Of a stretch of 64,000 bases of DNA, positions 42,287-49,587 are shown piece after piece (the first letter of the stretch is position 1; each line of letters opens with the position of its first letter). The translations under genes were made by a program, and so were the position numbers. Source of the stretch: VXNF01 sp965116465. Its GTDB lineage: Bacteria; Actinomycetota; Acidimicrobiia; Acidimicrobiales; CATQHL01. A model generated the notes under the pieces. That model was not told the origin of the DNA. It did not search any database and saw only the letters and a program-made list of their open reading frames with translations. The stretch spans positions 2,604,001-2,668,000 of the forward strand of contig OZ220687.1 of the NCBI GenBank assembly GCA_965116465.1. Reading direction: 5' to 3'.

Positions 42287-43835
42287 CTGCCGGGGACGGC
42301 GCTCGCTTCGGCCGCAGGACGGCCAGCGCGGCGACGGCCACGACGGCGATGGCGGCGAGCACGATCAGCGCGGCCTGGCCCACGGCGGTGGTGAACGCCT
42401 TCTCACCGGCGATCTCGTAGAGCGCGGCGTCTGCATCGGAAGCGCCCGGCGGCGCCGCGCTGCGCCCCAACGCCAGGTCGGTGGTGATCTCGGCGGGCAC
42501 GTCCGGGTCGAGACCGGCATCGCCCAACAGCGAGCGGTAGATGCCGCCGACCCGCGAGGCGACCAGCGAGCCGATGATGGCGATCGAGAGCAGTTGGCCC
42601 AGCTGGATCGCCACGGTGTGCGCCCCCGAGACGATCCCGCCACGGGAGGCGGGCGCGGCGCTGAGCGCCAGATGCAGCGAGACCGCCGGGAACACCGACA
42701 TCGCGCCTCCGACCAGCGCCAGGGCGATGCCGACGACGGGGTACGGCGACGTGGGGGTCATACGGGAGACCAGCACGAGGCCGACCACCTCCAGCAGCAC
42801 GGCCGACCCCAGCATGCGGCCGAAGCCGAACCGCTCCAGAAGGCGCATGGCGAAGGGGGAGATCAGGGCGGCCACGACACCGAACGGCATGAACGCGGCG
42901 CCCGCCACCAGCGGCGAGAACCCGAGTATGCCCTGCAGGTAGGTGATCACGAAGAACATCGTCCCGACCACCGAGACGATGGCCAGCAGCATGATGATGA
43001 GGCCCGCGGCGAGACGCCGACGGTCGATCCCCACCTCGGGGCGGGAGCCGGCCCCGCGGCGCAGGGCCGCCGTCATGAGCGCCAGCACCCCGAGGCCTCC
43101 GAGCACCCGCCACAACACCGGACCGGAGCCCCAGCCCTCCTGGCCGGCGCTGATGAGGCCCCAGATGAGCAGGGCCAGGCCGACCGAGCCCGCAAGGCTG
43201 GGCAGCACCCGCAGGTCGGTTGCGGCCGGCGGCGCCGGGTCCTCCCGCACGCCGATCAGCACGGGCACCAGAGCGGCCAATGCGAAGCCGCACGACAGCC
43301 AGAAGATCGACCACCACGGCCATGCCCGCAGCAACAGCCCGCCGATGAGGGGGCCGATCGCCGAACCCCCGAGCGCACCGGTGAACCAGAGGCCCAGCGC
43401 GACGTTGAGCGGCCGCCCGGCCGGCAGGTGCACTCGCAGCAGCGCCACCGAAGCCGGGAAGGCCAGCGCCGCGCCGGTGCCCGACACCGCCCGCAGGCCG
43501 ATCAACAGTCCCATGCTGCCGGCGAAGGCGCTGCCGACCGTGCCGGCAATGAAGAGTGCCAGCCCGCAGCGGAGCATCAACGAGGCGCCGAAGCGGTCCG
43601 TCAGCCCGCCCCCCAGCATGACCAGTGCCGCCAGGGGCAGGAGGAATCCCGAGAACATCCACTGGGTCTCCGAGAGATCGGCGCCGAGCGCCTCGGCGAT
43701 GGTCGGCGCCCCCAGCAGAACCGTCGCCTGATCGAGATTCAGGACGAGGCTGGTGAGTGCCCCTGCTGCCGTCACCCACCAGTGGGATCGTTCAGCTGTC
43801 ATGCGCGGTCGGGATGCACGCGCGGGGCTGGTCAC
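42258..43835 (-). CDS. MFS transporter, DHA2-like (14 helices)
   Basis: Proton-driven exporter of 525 aa with about 14 predicted membrane helices. Helix 1 has the DHA2 sequence LVLNLDQATVLLGAPTIAEALG, the loop 2-3 motif is GGGLTDRFGASLMLRCG, and motif C-like GGSAIGPLIGGLLL is present. Typical for drug or metabolite efflux in actinobacteria. A hydrophilic insert near 430-470 precedes the last helix. GTG at 43835 overlaps the alpha/beta hydrolase stop by 4 nt, so hydrolase and exporter are translationally coupled. Overlaps the convergent amidase by 29 nt. Confidence 0.9.
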   Translation of the reverse strand: MTSPARASRPRMTAERSHWWVTAAGALTSLVLNLDQATVLLGAPTIAEALGADLSETQWMFSGFLLPLAALVMLGGGLTDRFGASLMLRCGLALFIAGTVGSAFAGSMGLLIGLRAVSGTGAALAFPASVALLRVHLPAGRPLNVALGLWFTGALGGSAIGPLIGGLLLRAWPWWSIFWLSCGFALAALVPVLIGVREDPAPPAATDLRVLPSLAGSVGLALLIWGLISAGQEGWGSGPVLWRVLGGLGVLALMTAALRRGAGSRPEVGIDRRRLAAGLIIMLLAIVSVVGTMFFVITYLQGILGFSPLVAGAAFMPFGVVAALISPFAMRLLERFGFGRMLGSAVLLEVVGLVLVSRMTPTSPYPVVGIALALVGGAMSVFPAVSLHLALSAAPASRGGIVSGAHTVAIQLGQLLSIAIIGSLVASRVGGIYRSLLGDAGLDPDVPAEITTDLALGRSAAPPGASDADAALYEIAGEKAFTTAVGQAALIVLAAIAVVAVAALAVLRPKRAPSPAVSETEPSTP

Positions 43836-44656
43836 TCTCCCTCGAAGCGGTCCACGAACGACATGACGGCGTCGGAGAATTCCTTCGGGAATTCGGGCAC
43901 GACGGCCACCCAGCCGCGGATGTTGGGCTCGGGGCCGGGGATCTCCACGTACTCGCTGTGGGGGATCGCGGCGTGCGCCTTCACGGTGTAGGAGTAGAGA
44001 ACCTCCTCCTCAACGTTGAGGACCAGGACCGGACACTGCAGCTTGGGATACGCCGCGTAGTGGTCGTATTGCACGACGGCGACGTACGTCCACCAGTAGT
44101 TCGGCCCCGCCTGCAGCTTGGCGATGAGCTCGCGGAGGTATGTCTCGCCGTCGTTCTCGGTGGCGAAGTGGGCGACGTAGTCCAGGATGTCGTTCGCCAG
44201 GAACTCGCCCTTGCCGTCGGGAACCCAGCCCGACTTCAAGTCGTCACGGGACAGCCAATCGTCGCGTTCGGTCTGGTCGTCCACGGCGAGGATCGGAGCG
44301 ATCACGAGGCACTTGACGCGTTCGGGGGAGTTGGCCGCCACGTCCACCGCGATGCTCGCACCGGTGTGGAAGCCGACGATGTTCGCCTGCTCGTACCCGA
44401 AATGGTCCAGCAGGCCGATGACGGCCTGGGAGTAGTAGGGGATGCCCTCGGTCGGTTGCTCGCCAGGATGGTCGGACATCCCGAACCCGGGCGTGTCCAT
44501 GGCGATCGTGTGGTAGCGCTCGGCGAAGTAGGGGATCGCCCGCAACCACATGACCGAACTGCTGGCGGTCTGGTGAAGCAGGATCAGCGGGGGCCCTTCG
44601 CCGGCCTCGACGTAGTGAACCTGCCCGACCGCGGTGTCGGCGTATCCTCGCCTCAT
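43832..44656 (-). CDS. Alpha/beta hydrolase with His at the nucleophile elbow
   Basis: A 274-aa alpha/beta-fold protein. The oxyanion segment LILLHQT, the DTPGFGMSD loop and the late VLNVEEEVL acid-region strand are normal, and a His is available near the C-terminus. The nucleophile elbow, normally GxSxG, reads G95-F-H97-T-G99, so no Ser, Cys or Asp is at the catalytic position. The divergent neighbour has the same change. It could be a non-hydrolytic lyase/oxygenase relative, or use the adjacent Thr. ATG at 44656. Coupled to the MFS exporter. Confidence 0.8.
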   Translation of the reverse strand: MRRGYADTAVGQVHYVEAGEGPPLILLHQTASSSVMWLRAIPYFAERYHTIAMDTPGFGMSDHPGEQPTEGIPYYSQAVIGLLDHFGYEQANIVGFHTGASIAVDVAANSPERVKCLVIAPILAVDDQTERDDWLSRDDLKSGWVPDGKGEFLANDILDYVAHFATENDGETYLRELIAKLQAGPNYWWTYVAVVQYDHYAAYPKLQCPVLVLNVEEEVLYSYTVKAHAAIPHSEYVEIPGPEPNIRGWVAVVPEFPKEFSDAVMSFVDRFEGE

Positions 44657-44691
44657 CGGTCCCCCTCGCCTCTGACCGGATACAGGACGTC

Positions 44692-44704
44692 GGGTACAGT
44701 ACCC
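44692..44704. promoter_or_regulatory. Perfect palindrome in the divergent hydrolase promoter
   Basis: GGGTACAGTACCC, a 13-bp dyad (GGGTAC-A-GTACCC), sits in the 82-bp gap between the two divergent alpha/beta hydrolase genes. It contains TACAGT, a good actinobacterial -10 box on the + strand, so a bound repressor would block at least the rightward promoter. Confidence 0.5.
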
Positions 44705-44738
44705 CGCGCACCGGAAGCTCGTGGCGGAAGGGGTCGGG

Positions 44739-45581
44739 ATGCTGGAGTTGGAGGGAACGAGCCGCAGGCTCGTCAGCACTCGCCACGGCCACGTGCACGT
44801 GCGCAGCAACGGCGAGGGCGGGAGTGAGCCGCCGCTAGTGCTGCTGCACATGGGCCTCTCCTCGGGTCGGATGTACCGCCATATCACCCCGCGGCTCTCG
44901 GCCGGGCGCCGGGTGATCGTGCCCGACCGTCTCGGGTTCGGGTGCTCGGACCACCCGCGGCCCGGTTTGTCCCTGGGTGACTACGCCGATTCCACGATCG
45001 ACGCCCTCGACGCCATGGGGATCGACCGGTTCGACGTTGCCGGTGTCCACACCGGTTCGTGCGAGGCGATCGATCTGGCGGTGCGCTACCCGGACCGGAT
45101 CCGGCGGATCGCGGTCGTGACCGTGCCGGTGTTCTCGCCGGAGGAGATCCCGCAGTACAAGGACAACTACCTGCACGAACCCAAGCCCGATGCCGACGGC
45201 TCGCATCTCGACTGGTACTGGCGCTGGTGGCGCGACGGCGGGTTCGGCGGCGCGGCCGAGCGCTCGCGCGCCTGGTCGCCCGACCTGCTGCACGAGTTCC
45301 TGATGGATCATCTGGGGGCGCAGCCCGATCCCTGGATGACGTACCACGCCGTCTTCGACCATCCCACCGGCGAGTTCGTCTCGAAGATCCGCCAACCGTT
45401 CCTGGTAGTCGACGTTCACGACGATCTGACCACCCAGACTGCCCGGGCGATGCCGTTGCTGCCGGCTCACACCCGCGTCGTGTCGCGGGCGGACCTGACC
45501 GACGTGCTGGAGCTCTTCACGACCGCCGCCGATGAGATTGCCGACTACTTCGAGGAGTTCTTCGGGGAGGTTCTCCCGTGA
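44739..45581 (+). CDS. Alpha/beta hydrolase with His at the nucleophile elbow, divergent paralogue
   Basis: A 280-aa alpha/beta-fold protein. It has LVLLHMGLSSG (oxyanion region), DRLGFGCSDHP and the elbow G102-V-H104-T-G106, again with His instead of Ser. The proteins differ elsewhere, so the shared HTG is unlikely to be chance. Aspartates in VVDVHDD could supply the acid. ATG at 44739 is 7 nt after GGAAGGGG; GTG at 44721 is an alternative. The stop overlaps the next gene's GTG by 4 nt, coupling it to a NodB-like deacetylase. Confidence 0.8.
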   Translation: MLELEGTSRRLVSTRHGHVHVRSNGEGGSEPPLVLLHMGLSSGRMYRHITPRLSAGRRVIVPDRLGFGCSDHPRPGLSLGDYADSTIDALDAMGIDRFDVAGVHTGSCEAIDLAVRYPDRIRRIAVVTVPVFSPEEIPQYKDNYLHEPKPDADGSHLDWYWRWWRDGGFGGAAERSRAWSPDLLHEFLMDHLGAQPDPWMTYHAVFDHPTGEFVSKIRQPFLVVDVHDDLTTQTARAMPLLPAHTRVVSRADLTDVLELFTTAADEIADYFEEFFGEVLP

Positions 45582-46486
45582 AACTCCCGATGAACGACCG
45601 CTACGACTACGTGTCGATCAAGGACCGGGTGCCCTACGACTGGCCAAACGGCACCCGCTTGGCGGTCTGCCTGTCGAACAACGTCGAACACTTCGCCTAC
45701 AAGGCCGGTATGGGTCTGAACGACTCGGCGGTGAGCGCGCCGGCCGACTACCGGAGCTACGCCTGGCGGGACTACGGCAACCGGATCGGCATCTGGCGCA
45801 TGTTCGACGCCTTCGACGAGTTGGACATCCCGTGGTCGCACAACGTCAACTCGACGGTGATGGAGCTCTACCCCGACATCGTGGCCAAGATCATCGAGCG
45901 CGGCGACGAGATCATCGCCCACGGGCGGACGAACTCAGAGCGCAGCGACGGCCTCTGGGAGGAGGACGAGGCCCGCCTCATCGCCGAGACCACCGAGGTC
46001 ATCACCGAGTACTGGGGCCGCCGCCCGAGCGGCTGGATGGGCCCTTACATCGCCGAGTCGGCCGTCACCAGCGACCTTCTCGTCGAGGCCGGTTACAAGT
46101 ACACGCTGCAGTCCCCCTGCGACGACCAGCCGATCTGGCTCAGGACCAGGTCGGGCCCGTTGCTGAGCATCCCGTACCCGCTGGAACTGAACGACGTCGG
46201 CGTCTACGTCCGGCGGCATCACTCGGCGCCGGTCTTCGGCGAGATGATGATCGACCAGTTCGACGAGATGCTCCGCCTCGCCGACGAGCAGCCGCTGGTG
46301 TACTCGGTCTCGCTGCACACCTTCCTGGTCGGCCAGCCGTTCCGCCTGAAGTATCTGCGCGCCGCCCTCGAGCACATCGCGGCGCGGCGTGACGACGTGT
46401 GGCTGGCGAAGCCCGAGGACGTCGCCAACCACGTGATGAGCCTGCCCGAGGGCACCGTCCCCGGAAGCGGCGCTCCGGCCGGCTGA
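45578..46486 (+). CDS. NodB-like polysaccharide deacetylase/allantoinase (PuuE) family protein
   Basis: A 302-aa protein with a deformed-barrel deacetylase fold. It has no signal peptide, and the segment EIIAHGRTNSERS replaces the usual metal-binding HxxxH of secreted peptidoglycan deacetylases. The N-terminal VCLSNNVEHFAYKAGMGLN, the FDELDIPW strand and the late VYSVSLHTFLVGQPFRL resemble the PuuE/cytosolic amide-hydrolase branch. It therefore probably hydrolyses a small amide rather than cell-wall glycan. GTG at 45578 overlaps the hydrolase stop by 4 nt, so the pair likely act in sequence. Confidence 0.8.
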   Translation: MKLPMNDRYDYVSIKDRVPYDWPNGTRLAVCLSNNVEHFAYKAGMGLNDSAVSAPADYRSYAWRDYGNRIGIWRMFDAFDELDIPWSHNVNSTVMELYPDIVAKIIERGDEIIAHGRTNSERSDGLWEEDEARLIAETTEVITEYWGRRPSGWMGPYIAESAVTSDLLVEAGYKYTLQSPCDDQPIWLRTRSGPLLSIPYPLELNDVGVYVRRHHSAPVFGEMMIDQFDEMLRLADEQPLVYSVSLHTFLVGQPFRLKYLRAALEHIAARRDDVWLAKPEDVANHVMSLPEGTVPGSGAPAG

Positions 46487-46606
46487 GCACCGGGCCGCAG
46501 CGACCCCAGGGGTTTGCCTCGGCGCGGGCGCGTACGGTTGCTGCCGGCGCGGCTCGGACGCCCGGTCTCGCCTGTTTGCGTTCGCGACGGCTCGGGAGAC
46601 CTATCG

Positions 46607-47161
46607 CTACGCAGTGTGCTCGTGGTGGCGGTGCGGGCAGAGCTTGCTCGATGGCCAGGCGTGCCACCCGGTGAGGTCGGGATCGTTGACGAGCAGGGCC
46701 GCGGCGCCGACGTTGACCGCCGGATCGAGGTAGGTCTCGTCGTCGCGCCCGAACCAGTCGACCATGCGCTCGTGGTACTCCGAACCGATCCACCAGTCGG
46801 AATTGATCTGCATCAGGCCGAACGAGCCACGTCCGGGATCGTCGGGATTGGTGCTGTCGGGGTCGCCACCGGACTCGTAGGAAATGATGCACAGCGCTGT
46901 GGAGGCATCGACCGGATCGAAGACGGCGCACACCGTCGGTGTCCAGCGGAGCACCGCCTCGGATTCGACGATCTCGCTGAGCTCCGGGGCTCCTTCGAGG
47001 CACGAGGTCTCCCCGTCCGCGGGGGAACTCTCCAGGAACTGCAGGTAGGTCCGGAGGCCGGAGACTTCCGACGGCGAGCACCCCAGCAAACTCAGCGGTG
47101 TCAAGAGGCTGACTGCCAGCACCACGGTCCGGTGAAACACGAATCGGCGGCAGAAAAACAC
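46607..47161 (-). CDS. Lipoprotein with lysozyme-like SLT domain
   Basis: A 184-aa secreted lipoprotein. The lipobox LSLLGC gives a lipidated C28. The C-terminal domain (about 85-184) has ISYESGGDP with the catalytic-type E96, and GSFGLMQINSDWW, the two hallmark blocks of transglycosylase SLT/lysozyme-like folds; WHAWPSSKLC closes the domain. It should cleave or bind peptidoglycan. The cysteines at 54, 78 and 91 could form disulfides. Short for a transglycosylase, but the fold seems complete. Divergent from tpx2 across 155 bp. Confidence 0.8.
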   Translation of the reverse strand: MFFCRRFVFHRTVVLAVSLLTPLSLLGCSPSEVSGLRTYLQFLESSPADGETSCLEGAPELSEIVESEAVLRWTPTVCAVFDPVDASTALCIISYESGGDPDSTNPDDPGRGSFGLMQINSDWWIGSEYHERMVDWFGRDDETYLDPAVNVGAAALLVNDPDLTGWHAWPSSKLCPHRHHEHTA

Positions 47162-47209
47162 CGGGGCAGGCTAAGCATGCGGCAGCGAGGATCGTCACTC
47201 GAAGTGCTG

Positions 47210-47221
47210 TGACATATGTCA
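47210..47221. promoter_or_regulatory. Perfect 12-bp palindrome upstream of tpx2
   Basis: TGACATATGTCA, a perfect dyad, lies 20 bp upstream of the likely -35 box of tpx2 and close to the start of the divergent SLT lipoprotein gene. Its position suits an activator or repressor site serving either gene. Not found upstream of the first tpx gene. Confidence 0.5.
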
Positions 47222-47241
47222 AACACACCACCAAGTGGAAA

Positions 47242-47271
47242 TTGTCAAGCACTACACGGATCGGCTAGAAA
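47242..47271 (+). promoter_or_regulatory. Probable tpx2 promoter
   Basis: -35 TTGTCA (47242-47247), 18-bp spacer, -10 TAGAAA (47266-47271). The -10 is within ATCGGCTAGAAA, identical to the element before the first tpx gene, which supports function. The leader to the ATG at 47317 is about 40 nt. Confidence 0.6.
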
Positions 47272-47316
47272 CATGGCGGCGGAGAGCCGAGACACGCACA
47301 CAGAGGATTCCCTGGC

Positions 47317-47814
47317 ATGGCTGTGATCGAGCACGAAGGAGACGTCCTCCGCACGAGCGGTGACTTGCCCGCCGTCGGCGCCGCGGCTCCCGATTTCAGC
47401 TTGGTCGGGGCCAATATGGAACCGATGAGCCTCGGGGTCTTCGCCGGTCAGCGACTGGTGCTCAATATCTTCCCGAGCATCGACACGCAGACCTGCGCAG
47501 AGAGCGTGCGAGTGTTCAACGAGCGTGTCATCGGCCTCTACGCCGCGACGGTGCTCTGTGTGTCAGCCGACCTGCCCTTCGCCGCGAAACGGTTCTGCGG
47601 AGACGAGGGAATCGAGAACGTCTACACCGCGTCCACGTTCCGCTCCCCGGAGTTCGCCGAGGACTACGGCGTGCGCATGATGGACGGCCCGATGGAGGGT
47701 CTCTGCGCCCGTGCCGTCGTCGTGCTCGACGAGGACGGCACGGTCATTCACACCGAACTCGTCTCACCACTCAACGCAGACCCCGACTACGACGCCGCTC
47801 TGAGCGCTCTGTAG
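47317..47814 (+). CDS. tpx: Thiol peroxidase, second copy
   Basis: 165-aa two-cysteine peroxiredoxin with C60 (FPSIDTQTCAES) and C94 (KRFCGDEG), the same positions as in the copy at 20755. The two proteins are equal in length and closely similar throughout; the second copy has Gln before the Thr-Cys pair where Pro is usual (TQTC not TPTC), which may alter peroxidatic Cys reactivity. ATG at 47317. Neighbours are the SLT lipoprotein and the HNH nuclease, so this copy sits at the edge of the accessory island. Confidence 0.92.
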   Translation: MAVIEHEGDVLRTSGDLPAVGAAAPDFSLVGANMEPMSLGVFAGQRLVLNIFPSIDTQTCAESVRVFNERVIGLYAATVLCVSADLPFAAKRFCGDEGIENVYTASTFRSPEFAEDYGVRMMDGPMEGLCARAVVVLDEDGTVIHTELVSPLNADPDYDAALSAL

Positions 47815-47912
47815 CGAACCTCGCCCGGAGCACCAGTACTCAGGACGCCGCTGCCGTCTGCCCGGCGTGCCCAACCGGCAGGCCGCCGTCTCCGGCGACT
47901 GCTGCGCAGCGG

Positions 47913-49175
47913 TCAGAGCAGGAGCGGCGGGTTGAGGGTGGAATCGGTGCCGCCACGGCGCCTGTGCTCGGTGCCGTTGCGGGGGGATTGGCCGGCGTTT
48001 GGGAGGCGGTGGCGGGTGGCGTGGCGGAGGGTGCGTTTGCCGTCGGCCGCCTTGTCGATGTCGCCGCCTTTGTCGTGGATCTCGGTGTGGTGGCAGTGGC
48101 CGCAGAGCAGGCACATGTTGTCGATGTCGGTGGGGCCGCCGTGTTCCCAGTGCTTCTCGTGGTGGGGTTCGCAGATGGTGTGCCGGGCGCCGCAGCCGAC
48201 GCAGCCACCGTCGCGCGCGGCCAGGGCGATGCGCTGGGCGGCGTTGGCGTCGCGGCAAGCGCGCCCGAGCCACAGCGGTCGCCCCGGCGTGTCGAAGATG
48301 GCTGGCACGACCTTGGCCTCGACGGCGAGCTTGACGAGTTCGTCGGCGCTCACGGGCGTGCCGTCGGGGAGATGGGCACCGGCAATCCGGCCGGCGACGG
48401 CGTCGTACTCGGCGATCACGAGCAGCGTCGTGCTCAGGTTCCCGGCCGCACCGTTGCCGGTGGCGAGCAGCTCAAGAGCGTCGGCGTAGCGCTGCGGAAC
48501 AGTTGCGCGATTGGCGGGGTCCTCGCCGCGCCGGAGCTTCTTGGCCGCAGCGTCGAGCGCCGTCTCGATGCGGGCGCCGGCGACGGGATCGAACAGGCCG
48601 AACAGCTTGTACATGCCGTCGGACTGCTGCTTGATGGAGAGTTCGCGCCGGGCCCGCTGGCGGCGCCGACGCTCTTGGAGGTCCTCGCCGGCGGAGCGCT
48701 CATTGACGTGTTCCCGCACGGTATGGCCGAACACATCGGTCGGCTGGGTGGCCGCGGCGTCGAGGAGTACGTCCTCGTCCACAGCGGTGTGCTCGGCGGC
48801 CTCGGCGATGATCCTGGCGTGCTGGGGCGTGATGTCGCCGTCGGCCAGCGCCTGCGCCGTGCCGGCCAGATCGGCGAGTTGCCCGGCCAGCTTCACGTCG
48901 CGCTTGGCGCTGCCGCGCGACTGCCGCAACCGGTCGCGCACCGCCTCGGCGGCCTTGGCCTCGCCGTCCCGGCGCGCCAACTCGGCAACGGTCTCCGAGC
49001 GCACCGCCGCCAGCCCTGCCTCGCAGCGCCCGACCAGTCCCAGCCGTTCATCAAGAAGTTCGCCACCCAGCGAGCGCAACCCAGCCAGCAGCGCCTCGAC
49101 CTGGGCGGCAACCCGCCTGAGGGCGTCAAGCTCAGCGCCGTCGGTGGTGTCGCGGAACAGGGTGGAATCGGTCAT
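47913..49175 (-). CDS. DUF222-type HNH endonuclease
   Basis: A 420-aa protein with an N-terminal DUF222 helical region (about 20-320) and a C-terminal HNH nuclease domain. The latter contains CVGCGARHTICEPHHEKHWEHGG followed by DNMCLLCGHCHHTEIHDKG (about 338-380); the CxxC pairs bind zinc and HH..N..H form the ββα-metal centre. This family is multicopy in actinobacteria and often considered mobile, with little known function. ATG 49175 (MTDSTLFRD) follows GGGGAG. It faces the RM/ATPase genes and marks the left part of the island. Confidence 0.9.
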   Translation of the reverse strand: MTDSTLFRDTTDGAELDALRRVAAQVEALLAGLRSLGGELLDERLGLVGRCEAGLAAVRSETVAELARRDGEAKAAEAVRDRLRQSRGSAKRDVKLAGQLADLAGTAQALADGDITPQHARIIAEAAEHTAVDEDVLLDAAATQPTDVFGHTVREHVNERSAGEDLQERRRRQRARRELSIKQQSDGMYKLFGLFDPVAGARIETALDAAAKKLRRGEDPANRATVPQRYADALELLATGNGAAGNLSTTLLVIAEYDAVAGRIAGAHLPDGTPVSADELVKLAVEAKVVPAIFDTPGRPLWLGRACRDANAAQRIALAARDGGCVGCGARHTICEPHHEKHWEHGGPTDIDNMCLLCGHCHHTEIHDKGGDIDKAADGKRTLRHATRHRLPNAGQSPRNGTEHRRRGGTDSTLNPPLLL

Positions 49176-49300
49176 CGTGGGCTCCCCGCAGGAGTCTGCT
49201 GGCATGCACTTCGCGTCGGCTGGGCCAACAAGCCGGTCGGGGAACCACCGACTTCCTCTGCGGAGAAGACCGATGAACCGGTACTGAATACTTTAGCAGA

Positions 49301-49330
49301 CCCGAACTAATGGTGCAACACTTGTTCGGG
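49301..49330. promoter_or_regulatory. Inverted repeat upstream of the HNH nuclease
   Basis: CCCGAAC (49301-49307) and GTTCGGG (49324-49330), 16 bp apart, in the AT-richer 184-bp gap between the HNH gene start and the RM-tail remnant. A candidate operator for the leftward HNH gene; no further features are clear in that gap. Confidence 0.35.
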
Positions 49331-49359
49331 ATATTCTCAAAATAGTTTCGGAATAGAGG

Positions 49360-49509
49360 TCAGGTAAGAGTCGTCTGGGCCGGGGTGGCGTTCTTCTCGA
49401 CCTTGGGTGCCTTCGTGGCGTCGGCCGGCACCGGCAGCACCTCGGCCGCCGTGAGGTCGTCAACGGTGATCTGGTGCCCGTCGATGATCGCCGCCAGCAG
49501 CATTGACCC
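49360..49509 (-). pseudogene. Duplicated 3' tail of the RM gene
   Basis: The last 46 or so codons of the restriction-modification gene are repeated here. LLAAIIDGHQITVDDLTAAE and the following residues match its C-terminus at 39 of 46 positions by eye, and the DNA matches at about 122 of 141 bases. Both copies end in TGA at a like position (49360-49362 and 50910-50912). A 60-codon frame (49542-49360) exists, but its first 14 residues are unrelated. The rest of the gene is missing, so this is a remnant left beside the rightward ATPase. Confidence 0.85.
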
Positions 49510-49539
49510 CGATCGGACCTCCTCGATCTGGTTGTCGGT

Positions 49540-49572
49540 CAATATTTAGGGTGCTTGTTACCCAAAATATTG
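49540..49572. promoter_or_regulatory. AT-rich 12-bp-stem inverted repeat before ATPase A
   Basis: CAATATTTAGGG (49540-49551) and CCCAAAATATTG (49561-49572) pair in 11 of 12 positions across a 9-nt loop, just upstream of the ATPase A start and next to the truncated end of the RM remnant. A -10-like GATACT (49574-49579) follows, only eight bases before the GTG at 49588, so the mRNA may be leaderless. The dyad may be an operator, or the scar or end of a rearranged segment. Confidence 0.55.
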
Positions 49573-49587
49573 GGATACTGTTGTCGT

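Noticed and set aside
47913..49175. Homing endonuclease or intron-encoded HNH
   Set aside because: The DUF222 N-terminus and intact flanks show no intron or intein structure.
49360..49542. 60-aa functional protein
   Set aside because: Matches only the RM C-terminus, with an unrelated N-terminal stretch and no independent domain; treated as a remnant.
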